From NCBI GenBank assembly GCA_041744735.1, contig JBGTKH010000501.1:1-21520 (forward strand): a DNA stretch of 21,520 nt. The letters run 5' to 3'. The notes beneath the pieces are model-generated. The model was given only the letters and a program-made list of their open reading frames with translations. It did not search any database and was not told the origin of the DNA. Of the stretch, positions 15,034 to 21,520 are shown in pieces; position 1 is the first letter of the stretch; each line of letters opens with the position of its first letter. Both the position numbers and the translations under genes were made by a program. This DNA is from JBGTKH01 sp041744735. Its GTDB lineage: Bacteria > Planctomycetota > Planctomycetia > Pirellulales > Pirellulaceae.

Positions 15034-16212
15034 ATGGACGAGCGCGTCATACAATTCCGTGTCGGGGTCGTGGTGGTGGCGGCGGCGATCATCACGGTGA
15101 TCCTGATCATTTTGTTCGGCGAAGGGTTTCGCCGACAGTACTCGGTCTATCTGCAGTTTGCGGAGGCTCCGGGAGTGACGGTCGATACGCCGGTTCGCAA
15201 AAGCGGCGTGCTTATCGGCCGCGTGTCAGATGTCGAGTTGCTCGACGAGGGCGGCGTGCGCTTGACGATCAGTATCGACAGCGGCCGTACGTTGCGGCAC
15301 GATGAGATTTGCCGCATCAGCACGACGTCGTTGTTGGGCGACGCAGTGTTGGAGTTCGTCCCCAGCAGCGACGCCGATCTGCTGAAGAAGTTCGATGGCA
15401 ACAAGAACGGCCAGCTCGACGCCGACGAGCGCGAGAAGGCCAAGCTGGTGGTCCAGCACGGAGACTTTCTGGCCGACGGCGTCGTGGCCACCGACCCGAT
15501 GAAGATGCTCGTTGGTTTGGAGGATCGCGTTACGGGGGCGTTGGATTCGATTCAGGGCGCGGGCAACGAAGTCGGGCTGGTGGCCCGCAACTTGAATGCA
15601 GTCGTCGAGAACAACGACGAGCAATTGCAGCGCGTCATTCAGAAGTCCGAGATCGCACTGGACAGCTTCAATCAGGCGATGGCGAACGTGAACGAGATCG
15701 TTGGCGATCCGGAGATGAAGGCCCGGCTGCGACAGATGCTCGAAGACCTGCCAAAGCTTGTCGACGAAGCTCAACAGACGATGGCCAGCGCCCGACAGAC
15801 GCTGGAGAATTTCGACCGAGTCAGCCGCAGTGCCGAAGCGAATCTGGCCAACCTGGAAGATCTCACTCGGCCATTGGGTGAGCGCGGGGAGCAACTGGCC
15901 GCCGACATGGCCCGCAGCATCCGCAACCTGGACGAATTGCTCGGCCAGGCCGTGCTACTCAGCCAAGCGATCAACGACCGTCAAGGTTCGTTGGGCAAGT
16001 TGGTCTACGAGCGGGAAATGTATGAAAAGCTGGATCGCGCGGCCTCGAACATCGAAGATCTCAGTCGCCGCCTCAAACCCATCGTCGAAGACGTCCGCAT
16101 CTTCACCGACAAAATCTCAACCGACCCGCGGCAACTCGGCGTCAAAGGCGCTCTCGACCGTCGTCCATCCGGCTCCGGCCTAAAATACGGCGTGCCATCC
16201 GACAGCCCGTAG
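15034..16212 (+). CDS. mlaD: MCE-domain lipid-transport protein (MlaD-like) with EF-hand-like loop
   Basis: A 392-aa periplasmic MCE protein anchored by one N-terminal membrane helix (residues 10-28, VGVVVVAAAIITVILIILF). The MCE domain starts at YSVYLQFAEAPGVTVDTPVR and continues with GVLIGRVSDVELL and ISTTSLLGDAVLEFVP. Residues 121-132 (DGNKNGQLDADE) fit a canonical EF-hand calcium loop exactly and seem inserted before the last MCE strands (HGDFLADGVV). Residues of about 165-360 are helical and coiled coil-like (ANVNEIVGDPEMKARLRQML; ASARQTLENFDRVSRSAEA), the tunnel-forming part seen in longer MCE proteins. Together with MlaE and MlaF it would ferry lipids across the periplasm. There is no good ribosome binding site near the ATG. 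Confidence 0.88.
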   Translation: MDERVIQFRVGVVVVAAAIITVILIILFGEGFRRQYSVYLQFAEAPGVTVDTPVRKSGVLIGRVSDVELLDEGGVRLTISIDSGRTLRHDEICRISTTSLLGDAVLEFVPSSDADLLKKFDGNKNGQLDADEREKAKLVVQHGDFLADGVVATDPMKMLVGLEDRVTGALDSIQGAGNEVGLVARNLNAVVENNDEQLQRVIQKSEIALDSFNQAMANVNEIVGDPEMKARLRQMLEDLPKLVDEAQQTMASARQTLENFDRVSRSAEANLANLEDLTRPLGERGEQLAADMARSIRNLDELLGQAVLLSQAINDRQGSLGKLVYEREMYEKLDRAASNIEDLSRRLKPIVEDVRIFTDKISTDPRQLGVKGALDRRPSGSGLKYGVPSDSP

Positions 16213-16237
16213 CGAAGTGTCAGCCGTGCATTATTGG

Positions 16238-16301
16238 GTAGCCGAAGTCGCCAGACTTTGGCCGAACTTCGCGAAAACCAAACTCTGGCGAGTTCGGCTA
16301 C
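16238..16301. repeat. Palindromic gtagccgaagtcgccagac repeat
   Basis: The left arm gtagccgaagtcgccagact and right arm aactctggcgagttcggcta match in inverted orientation at about 22 of 24 positions, with a loop of about 16 bp. It is the same family as the copy inside the methyltransferase gene at 6313-6388. It lies just after the MCE gene and could act as a weak terminator-like hairpin, but no T-run follows. Confidence 0.85.
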
Positions 16302-16403
16302 ATCCATCGGCAGTCAACTATGAAATGGCCGAAAGGGTCTCGACGAAGTGAAAACGTTCCGCTAGATTTTGAGGTTTCCAATTAAGCATCAACAGGATCA
16401 GCC

Positions 16404-16715
16404 ATGTACGCGATTATTGCCGACGGCGGACGCCAGTACAAAGTTCAAGAAGGCCAAGAGTTGGAGATCGATTACCGCGAGATTCCGACTGGTGAATCGA
16501 TCAAATTCGAGCGAGTTCTGGCCGTTTCTGGCGGGAACGGCGTACAGCTCGGCAAGCCGACGGTAGACGGAGCCAGCGTGACGGCCGAGGTGCTCGGGGT
16601 CGCACAAGGCGAGAAACTAACCGTCCAAAAGATGCGCCGCCGCAAGAACTCTCGCCGCAAGACCGGCCACCGCCAATGGTTCACCAAGGTGCGGATCGGC
16701 AAGATCGTAGGTTGA
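16404..16715 (+). CDS. rplU: 50S ribosomal protein bL21
   Basis: A 103-aa ribosomal protein bL21 of the large subunit. MYAIIADGGRQYKVQEGQEL is the standard start, and the C-terminus QKMRRRKNSRRKTGHRQWFT then VRIGKIVG is the RNA-binding end. The length is the usual 102-105 aa. AGGA lies 6 nt before the ATG. bL21 is normally followed by bL27 (rpmA), but here a terminator follows at once and the next gene is nrdJ, so bL27 must be elsewhere. The upstream 100 bp holds its promoter, though I cannot place the boxes firmly. Confidence 0.96.
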   Translation: MYAIIADGGRQYKVQEGQELEIDYREIPTGESIKFERVLAVSGGNGVQLGKPTVDGASVTAEVLGVAQGEKLTVQKMRRRKNSRRKTGHRQWFTKVRIGKIVG

Positions 16716-16740
16716 GCATCGTCTGATCGAAATCTCAAAG

Positions 16741-16772
16741 CGGCCGCGGGACTATCTCGCGGCCGTTTTTTT
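16741..16772 (+). terminator. Intrinsic terminator of rplU
   Basis: The stem cggccgcg / cgcggccg (8 perfect G-C pairs) has a 9-nt loop and is followed directly by seven T. It begins 25 bp after the rplU stop. Confidence 0.93.
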
Positions 16773-17017
16773 GTTGCTCTCGGTTGAGTGGCAAGCCGTA
16801 AACGGCCACAGCATCGCGAGTAACGATCGATTTAAAATTTTTCCGCAAGCGAACCGAGCGAGCATCAACTTCATCGGAACTTCAAAATTCGCGAAAACGT
16901 CGAGAAAACCTAACAGAATCGTCATCAAATGCCGCTACGGCCGCTGAGTGCTAGCATTGCAGTATTCATCGCAACGTTTTGCGATAAAAGGCGTTACAAC
17001 TTTTTTTCAAAATACGA
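16773..17017. other. Intergenic stretch before the nrdJ promoter
   Basis: No gene is supported here. The region is AT-richer than its surroundings and contains a small perfect hairpin, tcgcaa-cgtt-ttgcga (16969-16984). No tRNA, small RNA or riboswitch consensus was recognised. Confidence 0.4.
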
Positions 17018-17045
17018 TTGACGGGCCGTTTCAAATGCTTACACT
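17018..17045 (+). promoter_or_regulatory. Candidate promoter of nrdJ
   Basis: TTGACG (17018-17023, five of six matches to the sigma-70 -35 box) and TACACT (17040-17045, four of six to -10) are separated by 16 bp. Transcription would start near 17052, right where the two NrdR-like boxes begin, which suits repression. It would leave a leader of about 220 nt. Confidence 0.4.
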
Positions 17046-17054
17046 TGAACCCTT

Positions 17055-17102
17055 GCACCAAATGTTGTGGCCGTCACTGGAATGATCCACAACATATGGT
17101 AT
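17055..17102 (+). promoter_or_regulatory. Tandem NrdR-like boxes upstream of nrdJ
   Basis: Two 16-bp sites, GCACCAAATGTTGTGG (17055-17070) and CCACAACATATGGTAT (17087-17102), each match the published NrdR box pattern (roughly ACACwATATATwGTGT) at 11-12 of 16 positions. Their starts are 32 bp apart, about three helical turns, the spacing known for NrdR pairs. NrdR represses ribonucleotide reductase genes when dATP is plentiful. The two sites are also inverted copies of each other (12 of 13 positions), so an mRNA hairpin is an alternative reading. Confidence 0.6.
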
Positions 17103-17116
17103 AAAATGCCTTTGTT

Positions 17117-17138
17117 GGCCCATATCGCGGGCCTTTTT
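17117..17138 (+). terminator. Weak terminator-like hairpin in the nrdJ leader
   Basis: ggccc-atatcgc-gggcc followed by five T makes a short GC stem with a T-run inside the leader, about 135 bp before the nrdJ start. It could allow attenuation. A 29-codon frame starting ATG at 17106 (MPLLAHIAGLFLDSPSFGWV) overlaps it but shows no ribosome binding site. The stem is only 5 bp, so this is tentative. Confidence 0.25.
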
Positions 17139-17271
17139 CTGGATTCTCCAAGTTTCGGGTGGGTTTCTCTGCAGGCCACAAGACGTTCTGCCTGATGCAT
17201 TTAGTGTACTATTGTATATTCATTGCCGTTGATTCGACGGATCGCCTGTTATTTTTAGAAGGAGCTAATGC

Positions 17272-20262
17272 ATGGCCAGTGTCACGACCAAGCGACGTCA
17301 GGGGAAAGCTTCCTTGAGCGCCAAGACAAACGGTACTCGGCCCGTTTCGCGTGGACTGCGGATCGAGCCTATCTTTTGCCCCGAAACAACTCCCGACCCA
17401 TTCGACACGGTGGAGTGGGAGTTGCGTTCTGCAGCCATCAAAGACGAAAGCGGCGGAGTGCTGTTCGAGCAGCACGACTGCGAGATTCCGGCTGGCTGGA
17501 GTCAACTGGCCACGAACGTCGTGGTCAGCAAGTACTTCTACGGCGAGAACGGCACGCCGCAGCGCGAACGCAGCGTTCGACAGTTGATTCATCGCGTCAC
17601 GCGCACAATTGCCGATTGGGGAACAGCCGACGGCTACTTCGATACACCGGAAGACGGCGAGCGCTTCTATCGCGAGCTGACGTGGCTCTGCCTGCACCAG
17701 CACGGTGCGTTCAATTCGCCGGTGTGGTTCAACGTCGGCTTGCATCATGTCTACGGTGTGAAAGGGGCTAAGTGCAACTGGCACTGGAACCCAGAGACCC
17801 ACGATGTCCAGCAGCCGGAGAACCCGTACGAGTACCCGCAGGGCTCGGCGTGCTTCATTCAGCACGTTGAAGATAACATGGAAGACATCATGCGGCTGGC
17901 CACCAGCGAGGCCATGCTGTTCAAGTTCGGCTCGGGCACCGGCACGGACCTGTCCACGATTCGCTCGCACCGCGAGAAGCTGTCGGGCGGCGGCAAGCCG
18001 TCCGGCCCGCTGTCATTCATGCGGGTCTACGATCAGATCGCGGCAGTGGTGAAATCGGGCGGCAAGACGCGCCGCGCGGCGAAGATGCAATCGCTGAAAG
18101 TCTGGCACCCCGACATCCTCGAATTCATCGAGTGCAAGTGGAAGGAAGAGCAGAAGGCTCACATCCTGATCGAGAAGGGCGGCTACGAAGCGAATTTCAA
18201 TGGCGAGGCATACAGCTCGATCTTGTTCCAAAATGCCAACCTGTCGGTACGCGTGACTGACGAATTCATGCAGACCGTTGAAAAGGGCGGCGAGTGGCAG
18301 ACGCGGTGGGTCACCGGTTCGGATATGAAGACGGACGCGCCCAAGTACCCAGCCCGCACGTTGCTGAAGCGTATGGCCGAGTGCGCCTGGCACTGCGGCG
18401 ATCCCGGCGTGCAGTACGACACCACGATCAACCGCTGGCACACCTGCCCCAACAGCGGCCGCATCAACGCCAGCAATCCATGCTCGGAATACATGTTCCT
18501 GGACGACACGGCGTGCAACTTGGCCAGCATCAACTTGATGAAATTCCGCCGGCCCGATGGCGTGTTCGACGTCGAACGCTTCAAAACGGCCTGCCGGATT
18601 TACTTTGTCGCTCAAGAAATTCTCGTCGACCACGCCAGTTACCCGACGGACCGCATCGCGCGGAACAGCCACTTGTTTCGGCCGCTTGGCTTGGGCTACT
18701 CGAATCTGGGCAGCCTGATCATGACCAGCGGCGTGCCATACGATTCCAACGCGGCGTACGGGCTGTGCGGATCGATCACGGCGCTGTTGCACGGCACGGC
18801 GAATCTGACCAGTGCGGAAATGGCCGGCGTAGTCGGGCCGTTCGACGCTTACGAAGAAAATCGCGAGCCGTTCCAGCGCGTGATGCAAATGCATCGCGAT
18901 GCAGTCGAAGAGATCAACGACGCGGGGCCGAAGTATCTGAAGGACGCGGCTCGCCAGTTGTGGGACGACGTGCTGGCCACGGGCCGCAAGAACGGTTACC
19001 GCAACGCACAGGCCACGGTGCTCGCGCCGACCGGCACGATCAGCTTCATGATGGACTGCGACACGACCGGCATCGAGCCGGACATCGCGCTGGTCAAGTA
19101 CAAGCAACTGGCCGGCGGCGGCATGCTGAAGATCGTCAACAAGACGGTGCCGGCCGCGCTGCGGGTGCTCGGCTACGACGAGCCTCGCATTCAGTCGATC
19201 ACGCGCTACATCGACGAGCACGACACGATCGAAGGGGACGGCGACTTGAAGGACGAGCATCTGCCGGTCTTCGATTGTGCCTTCAAGCCCGCGGGGGGCG
19301 TGCGCAGCATCCCGTGGCGGGCGCATGTGAAGATGATGGCCGCCGCACAGCCGTTCCTGTCCGGCGCGATCTCGAAGACAGTGAACATGCCGGCCGAATC
19401 CACGCCTGACGACATCGCCGAGGCGTACACGTGGGGCTGGAAGCTGGGCCTGAAGGCGCTGGCCATCTATCGCGACGGCTCGAAGCAGAGCCAGCCGCTG
19501 TCGACCCAGAGCGAAGGTAGCAAAGCGGCCGAGAAGGAAGAGAAAGCGGCCCGCCCGCGCCGCGAGCGCCTGCCTGACACGCGGAACTCGGTCACGCACA
19601 AATTCAACGTCGGCGGCCATGAAGGCTACATTAACGTGGGACTGTACGTCGACGGGCGGCCGGGCGAGTTGTTCATTACGATGGCCAAAGAAGGCAGCAC
19701 GGTCGGCGGGCTGATGGATTCGTTCGGCACGGCGATCTCGATGAGCTTGCAGTACGGCGTGCCGCTGGAAGTGCTCGTCAACAAGTTCTCGCACACGCGC
19801 TTCGAGCCGATGGGGCACACGACCAACCCGGACATCCGCATCGCCAAGAGCGTCGTGGATTACATCTTCCGCTGGCTGGGCATTAGGTTCCTGCCCGGAT
19901 ACCGCGAAGCCAACAGCGGCCTGCCGCCCAAATCGGCGGAAGGGGATGACGAGGCACATCGTCAGCCCGTCGCCAAGAAGGCAGACGGGCCAATGGGTCA
20001 CGGGACGGCCAACGGCACCGCCGCCACGAAACCTGCCAACGGCCACACCAACGGCAAAAAGCCGGTCGATCCCGGCCTGCTGGAACGTGCCGGAGTCGCC
20101 ATGAAAGTGGACGAAAACGGCGGCCCGCTGGCCGGACGCAGCGAACAATTCGCGCGCTTCCAAAGCGACGCGCCGACCTGCGACAACTGCGGCGCGATCA
20201 CGGTTCGCAACGGCAACTGTTATCTCTGTCACAACTGCGGCAACAGCATGGGCTGCTCGTAA
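17272..20262 (+). CDS. nrdJ: Vitamin B12-dependent (class II) ribonucleotide reductase
   Basis: A 996-aa adenosylcobalamin-dependent ribonucleoside reductase, making deoxyribonucleotides for DNA synthesis in the cytoplasm. Active-site residues are clear: N402, C404 and E406 in NASNPCSEYMF, and redox cysteines C194 (GSACFIQHVED) and C415 (DDTACNLASINL). FGSGTGTDLSTIRSHREKL and VLAPTGTISFMMDCDTTGIE are further class II landmarks. A TSCPD domain follows at about 765-865 (LPDTRNSVTHKFNVGGHEGY to VGGLMDSFGTAISMSLQYG). A low-complexity linker (about 885-950) leads to a final zinc-ribbon-like cysteine cluster at 970-996 (CDNCGAI, CYLCHNCG, GCS), which probably re-reduces the active site. AGAAGGAG lies 7 nt before the ATG, a perfect ribosome site. 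It is predicted to be NrdR-regulated and ends in tandem terminators. Confidence 0.97.
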   Translation: MASVTTKRRQGKASLSAKTNGTRPVSRGLRIEPIFCPETTPDPFDTVEWELRSAAIKDESGGVLFEQHDCEIPAGWSQLATNVVVSKYFYGENGTPQRERSVRQLIHRVTRTIADWGTADGYFDTPEDGERFYRELTWLCLHQHGAFNSPVWFNVGLHHVYGVKGAKCNWHWNPETHDVQQPENPYEYPQGSACFIQHVEDNMEDIMRLATSEAMLFKFGSGTGTDLSTIRSHREKLSGGGKPSGPLSFMRVYDQIAAVVKSGGKTRRAAKMQSLKVWHPDILEFIECKWKEEQKAHILIEKGGYEANFNGEAYSSILFQNANLSVRVTDEFMQTVEKGGEWQTRWVTGSDMKTDAPKYPARTLLKRMAECAWHCGDPGVQYDTTINRWHTCPNSGRINASNPCSEYMFLDDTACNLASINLMKFRRPDGVFDVERFKTACRIYFVAQEILVDHASYPTDRIARNSHLFRPLGLGYSNLGSLIMTSGVPYDSNAAYGLCGSITALLHGTANLTSAEMAGVVGPFDAYEENREPFQRVMQMHRDAVEEINDAGPKYLKDAARQLWDDVLATGRKNGYRNAQATVLAPTGTISFMMDCDTTGIEPDIALVKYKQLAGGGMLKIVNKTVPAALRVLGYDEPRIQSITRYIDEHDTIEGDGDLKDEHLPVFDCAFKPAGGVRSIPWRAHVKMMAAAQPFLSGAISKTVNMPAESTPDDIAEAYTWGWKLGLKALAIYRDGSKQSQPLSTQSEGSKAAEKEEKAARPRRERLPDTRNSVTHKFNVGGHEGYINVGLYVDGRPGELFITMAKEGSTVGGLMDSFGTAISMSLQYGVPLEVLVNKFSHTRFEPMGHTTNPDIRIAKSVVDYIFRWLGIRFLPGYREANSGLPPKSAEGDDEAHRQPVAKKADGPMGHGTANGTAATKPANGHTNGKKPVDPGLLERAGVAMKVDENGGPLAGRSEQFARFQSDAPTCDNCGAITVRNGNCYLCHNCGNSMGCS

Positions 20263-20300
20263 CGGACTCGGTGGGACGGAACCCCCGAGCAGCCCTTTTT
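20250..20300 (+). terminator. Intrinsic terminator whose stem includes the end of nrdJ
   Basis: gggctgctcg (20250-20259, encoding the last Gly-Cys-Ser codons) pairs perfectly with cgagcagccc (20286-20295), followed by five T. The 10-bp stem therefore begins inside the coding sequence. A ribosome at the stop codon would block folding. Confidence 0.85.
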
Positions 20301-20307
20301 ACACCTA

Positions 20308-20349
20308 CGGGCATCGCGGCCAACGTCGGCGGCGGTGCCCGTTTTTTTT
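20308..20349 (+). terminator. Second, stronger intrinsic terminator after nrdJ
   Basis: cgggcatcgc (20308-20317) pairs with gcggtgcccg (20332-20341), 10 bp including one G-T pair, and is followed by eight T. It stands only a few bases after the first terminator and ensures that nrdJ transcription stops before the next gene. Confidence 0.93.
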
Positions 20350-20457
20350 GTTGCGCCGCGACCAAACGATGCCGATGGATTACGACAGCCCTGCCGTTTG
20401 TTATCATGGACTTTGTATCGTGACGAACAACGCACCAATTTCGGCATCCTCGTCGAA

Positions 20458-20470
20458 CGTCTGACAGACG
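20458..20470. promoter_or_regulatory. Small perfect inverted repeat before the nucleotidyltransferase gene
   Basis: cgtctg-a-cagacg is a perfect 6-bp inverted repeat ending 7 bp before the ATG at 20478, where a ribosome site would normally be. It could be an operator or a hairpin that limits translation. The evidence is position only. Confidence 0.25.
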
Positions 20471-20477
20471 GCCAGCC

Positions 20478-20795
20478 ATGCAAGCCGATTCGCAACTGAT
20501 TGACGACCTCGTACACCGGATCGTGGAGGCGGTCCATCCGCTACGGATCATCCTGTTCGGGTCGGCGGCGCGCGGCGAGATGGCAGCGGACAGTGACGTC
20601 GACCTGCTGATCGTCATGCCCGACGGCACACACCGCCGGCACACGGCGCAACAACTGTACCGGACGTTAACCGGGATTCGCACGCCGTTCGATTTACTGG
20701 TCGCCACGCCAAGCGACCTGGAAGAACATCGCGACAATCTCGGTTTGATTTACCATAAAGTGCTGGAAGACGGGAGGACGGTCTATGCCGCCTGA
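20478..20795 (+). CDS. MNT-type minimal nucleotidyltransferase
   Basis: A 105-aa minimal nucleotidyltransferase of the MNT/KNTase-like fold. The signature GSAARGEMAADSDVDLLIV gives the GS...DxD active site (residues of about 28-46), which binds the nucleotide and metal. A third acidic residue is likely in FDLLVATPSDLEEH near residue 75. Small proteins of this kind are mostly antitoxins to HEPN toxins, which they silence by AMP transfer. Here no HEPN gene follows; the next gene overlaps by 11 nt and resembles a molybdopterin oxidoreductase. So either the partner is lost or located elsewhere, or the protein works alone. There is no clear ribosome binding site. Confidence 0.88.
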   Translation: MQADSQLIDDLVHRIVEAVHPLRIILFGSAARGEMAADSDVDLLIVMPDGTHRRHTAQQLYRTLTGIRTPFDLLVATPSDLEEHRDNLGLIYHKVLEDGRTVYAA

Positions 20796-21294
20796 ACCTG
20801 TGTTGGGCATCGTCCTGCGAATTGATGGGGACGTACAGAAGCCAGTTGATTTGACGTTCGCCGACCTCGCCGCGATCGATCGCGCCGAGCAGATCGTGGA
20901 CGTCAGCCGCGTTGATCCAAAGCGCAAGGGCGACGCGGTGAAGCTCACGGGCTTGTTGAAGCTCGCCGGTGCCAAGCTGTCGGCCTGCTACTTGGGCCTG
21001 CACAGTTCGACCGACGACTTTCACGCCAGCATTCCGCTGGAGCCGGTGCGTGATAGCGCGTTTTTGATTTACCGGCTCGACGGCAAACCGCTGGACGTCA
21101 AAGCCGGCGGTCCGGTGCGGTTCTTCATTCCCGATCACGTTGCGTGTCACACGGACGAAATCGACGAGTGTGCAAACGTCAAGTTCGTCGACCACATCGA
21201 ACTGACCGTCGCCAAGGGCTTCGACAACCGGCCGGAAGATGAATCCGAACACGCGGAACTTCACCGCCAACAAAATGTCAATTCAAGCTCATGA
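20785..21294 (+). CDS. Short molybdopterin-oxidoreductase-like protein
   Basis: A 169-aa protein resembling the sulfite-oxidase-type molybdopterin-binding domain (Oxidored_molyb). LRIDGDVQKPVDLTFADLAAI is the typical 'x-h-x-G-x-V-x-P-x-x-L-T-h-x-D-L' opening. KLTGLLKLAGAK, SSTDDFHASIPLEPVRDSAFLIYRLDGKPLD and GGPVRFFIPD follow in the family order. It has no signal peptide and is shorter than full enzymes. A cysteine that would bind molybdenum is uncertain (the candidate is the Cys in LSACYLGLHSS), so it may bind cofactor weakly or have another role. Its ATG lies inside the end of the nucleotidyltransferase gene (11-nt overlap), so the two are co-transcribed. Enzyme activity is not established. 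Confidence 0.75.
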   Translation: MPPEPVLGIVLRIDGDVQKPVDLTFADLAAIDRAEQIVDVSRVDPKRKGDAVKLTGLLKLAGAKLSACYLGLHSSTDDFHASIPLEPVRDSAFLIYRLDGKPLDVKAGGPVRFFIPDHVACHTDEIDECANVKFVDHIELTVAKGFDNRPEDESEHAELHRQQNVNSSS

Positions 21295-21296
21295 CC

Positions 21297-21450
21297 GTAG
21301 CCGAAGTTGTGAAACTTCGGAATACTTACGAACTCCGCTACGAATCATACGTGAAACTTCGGAATTCTCACGAATTCCGCCGTAGCCGAAGTTGTGCGTG
21401 AGCCGCAGGGCTCGCGAGCTTAGTCGTGGGAGAGCGAAGGCTCTTTCACT
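21297..21450. repeat. Cluster of planctomycete-type intergenic repeats
   Basis: gtagccgaagttgtg occurs at 21297-21311 and 21382-21396. A unit beginning gtgaaacttcggaat and ending in ccg occurs at 21309-21337 and again, slightly changed, at 21351-21379. Small hairpins follow (gagcc-gcag-ggctc at 21400-21413; agagc-gaag-gctct near 21431-21445). The arms resemble the gtagcc repeats at 6313 and 16238 but have different centres. No gene is supported from 21295 to the end. Confidence 0.7.
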
Positions 21451-21520
21451 ATAAACGGTGAGATCGCCCGCGGGGCGGTCAAAGCCTACCTGGGCGGGTC
21501 CGTGCCTGTCCAGAACTTGT

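Noticed and set aside
17050..17110. Cobalamin riboswitch before nrdJ, suggested by gccgtcactgg
   Set aside because: Only a loose match to the B12 box is present; the rest of the conserved core is missing. NrdR boxes explain the region better.
17106..17195. 29-codon leader peptide gene before nrdJ
   Set aside because: There is no ribosome binding site and no run of regulatory codons; it is mentioned only as a possible part of an attenuator.
18013..20232. Very long open frame on the minus strand opposite nrdJ
   Set aside because: It is a shadow of the high-GC codon usage of nrdJ; it is rich in Arg, Ala, Val and His with no domain pattern.

Overview
The window looks like a piece of a planctomycete chromosome (Pirellulales-like). 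This is inferred from several things: a high-GC genome, few Shine-Dalgarno sites, an MCE/Mla lipid-transport operon, a class II ribonucleotide reductase (NrdJ) with a long C-terminal extension, and dispersed palindromic repeats of the kinds common in planctomycete genomes (the gtagccgaagtcgccagac, cgcagaggacgcagag and tgacgaatgacgaa types). No marker fixes the species.

Left part (79-12329, all on the minus strand). This is a defence-type operon, read from right to left: a SNF2-family helicase; a DUF3883 nuclease-like domain that continues the helicase frame after one in-frame amber codon; a 74-aa protein of unknown function; an AlbA_2 (Schlafen-like)/GHKL ATP-binding protein; a 1058-aa DUF1156 DNA methyltransferase; a DUF433/DUF5615 toxin-antitoxin pair; and a 991-aa DUF499 P-loop ATPase with a C-terminal Ig-like domain. 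The helicase + methyltransferase + ATPase core matches the predicted Hma (helicase-methylase-ATPase) type of anti-phage island, which often carries other candidate defence genes between its core genes. Here the AlbA_2 pair and the toxin-antitoxin pair occupy those embedded positions. Two mobile palindromic repeats have been absorbed in frame into the methyltransferase, and short repeats and a palindrome lie just upstream of its start.

Middle (12336-16301). A spacer with what looks like a decayed small gene separates the defence operon from plus-strand core genes. These start with an Mla-type ABC lipid-transport operon: MlaE permease, MlaF ATPase, and an MCE-domain MlaD carrying an EF-hand-like loop. 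A roughly 200-bp palindromic repeat splits mlaF from mlaD.

Right part (16404-21520, plus strand). Ribosomal protein bL21 (rplU) with its own terminator is followed by a 0.5-kb control region with a candidate promoter and two NrdR-like boxes exactly 32 bp apart. Then come nrdJ, two terminators in tandem, an MNT-type minimal nucleotidyltransferase overlapping a short molybdopterin-oxidoreductase-like protein, and a cluster of intergenic repeats at the edge. I found no tRNA, rRNA or CRISPR array.
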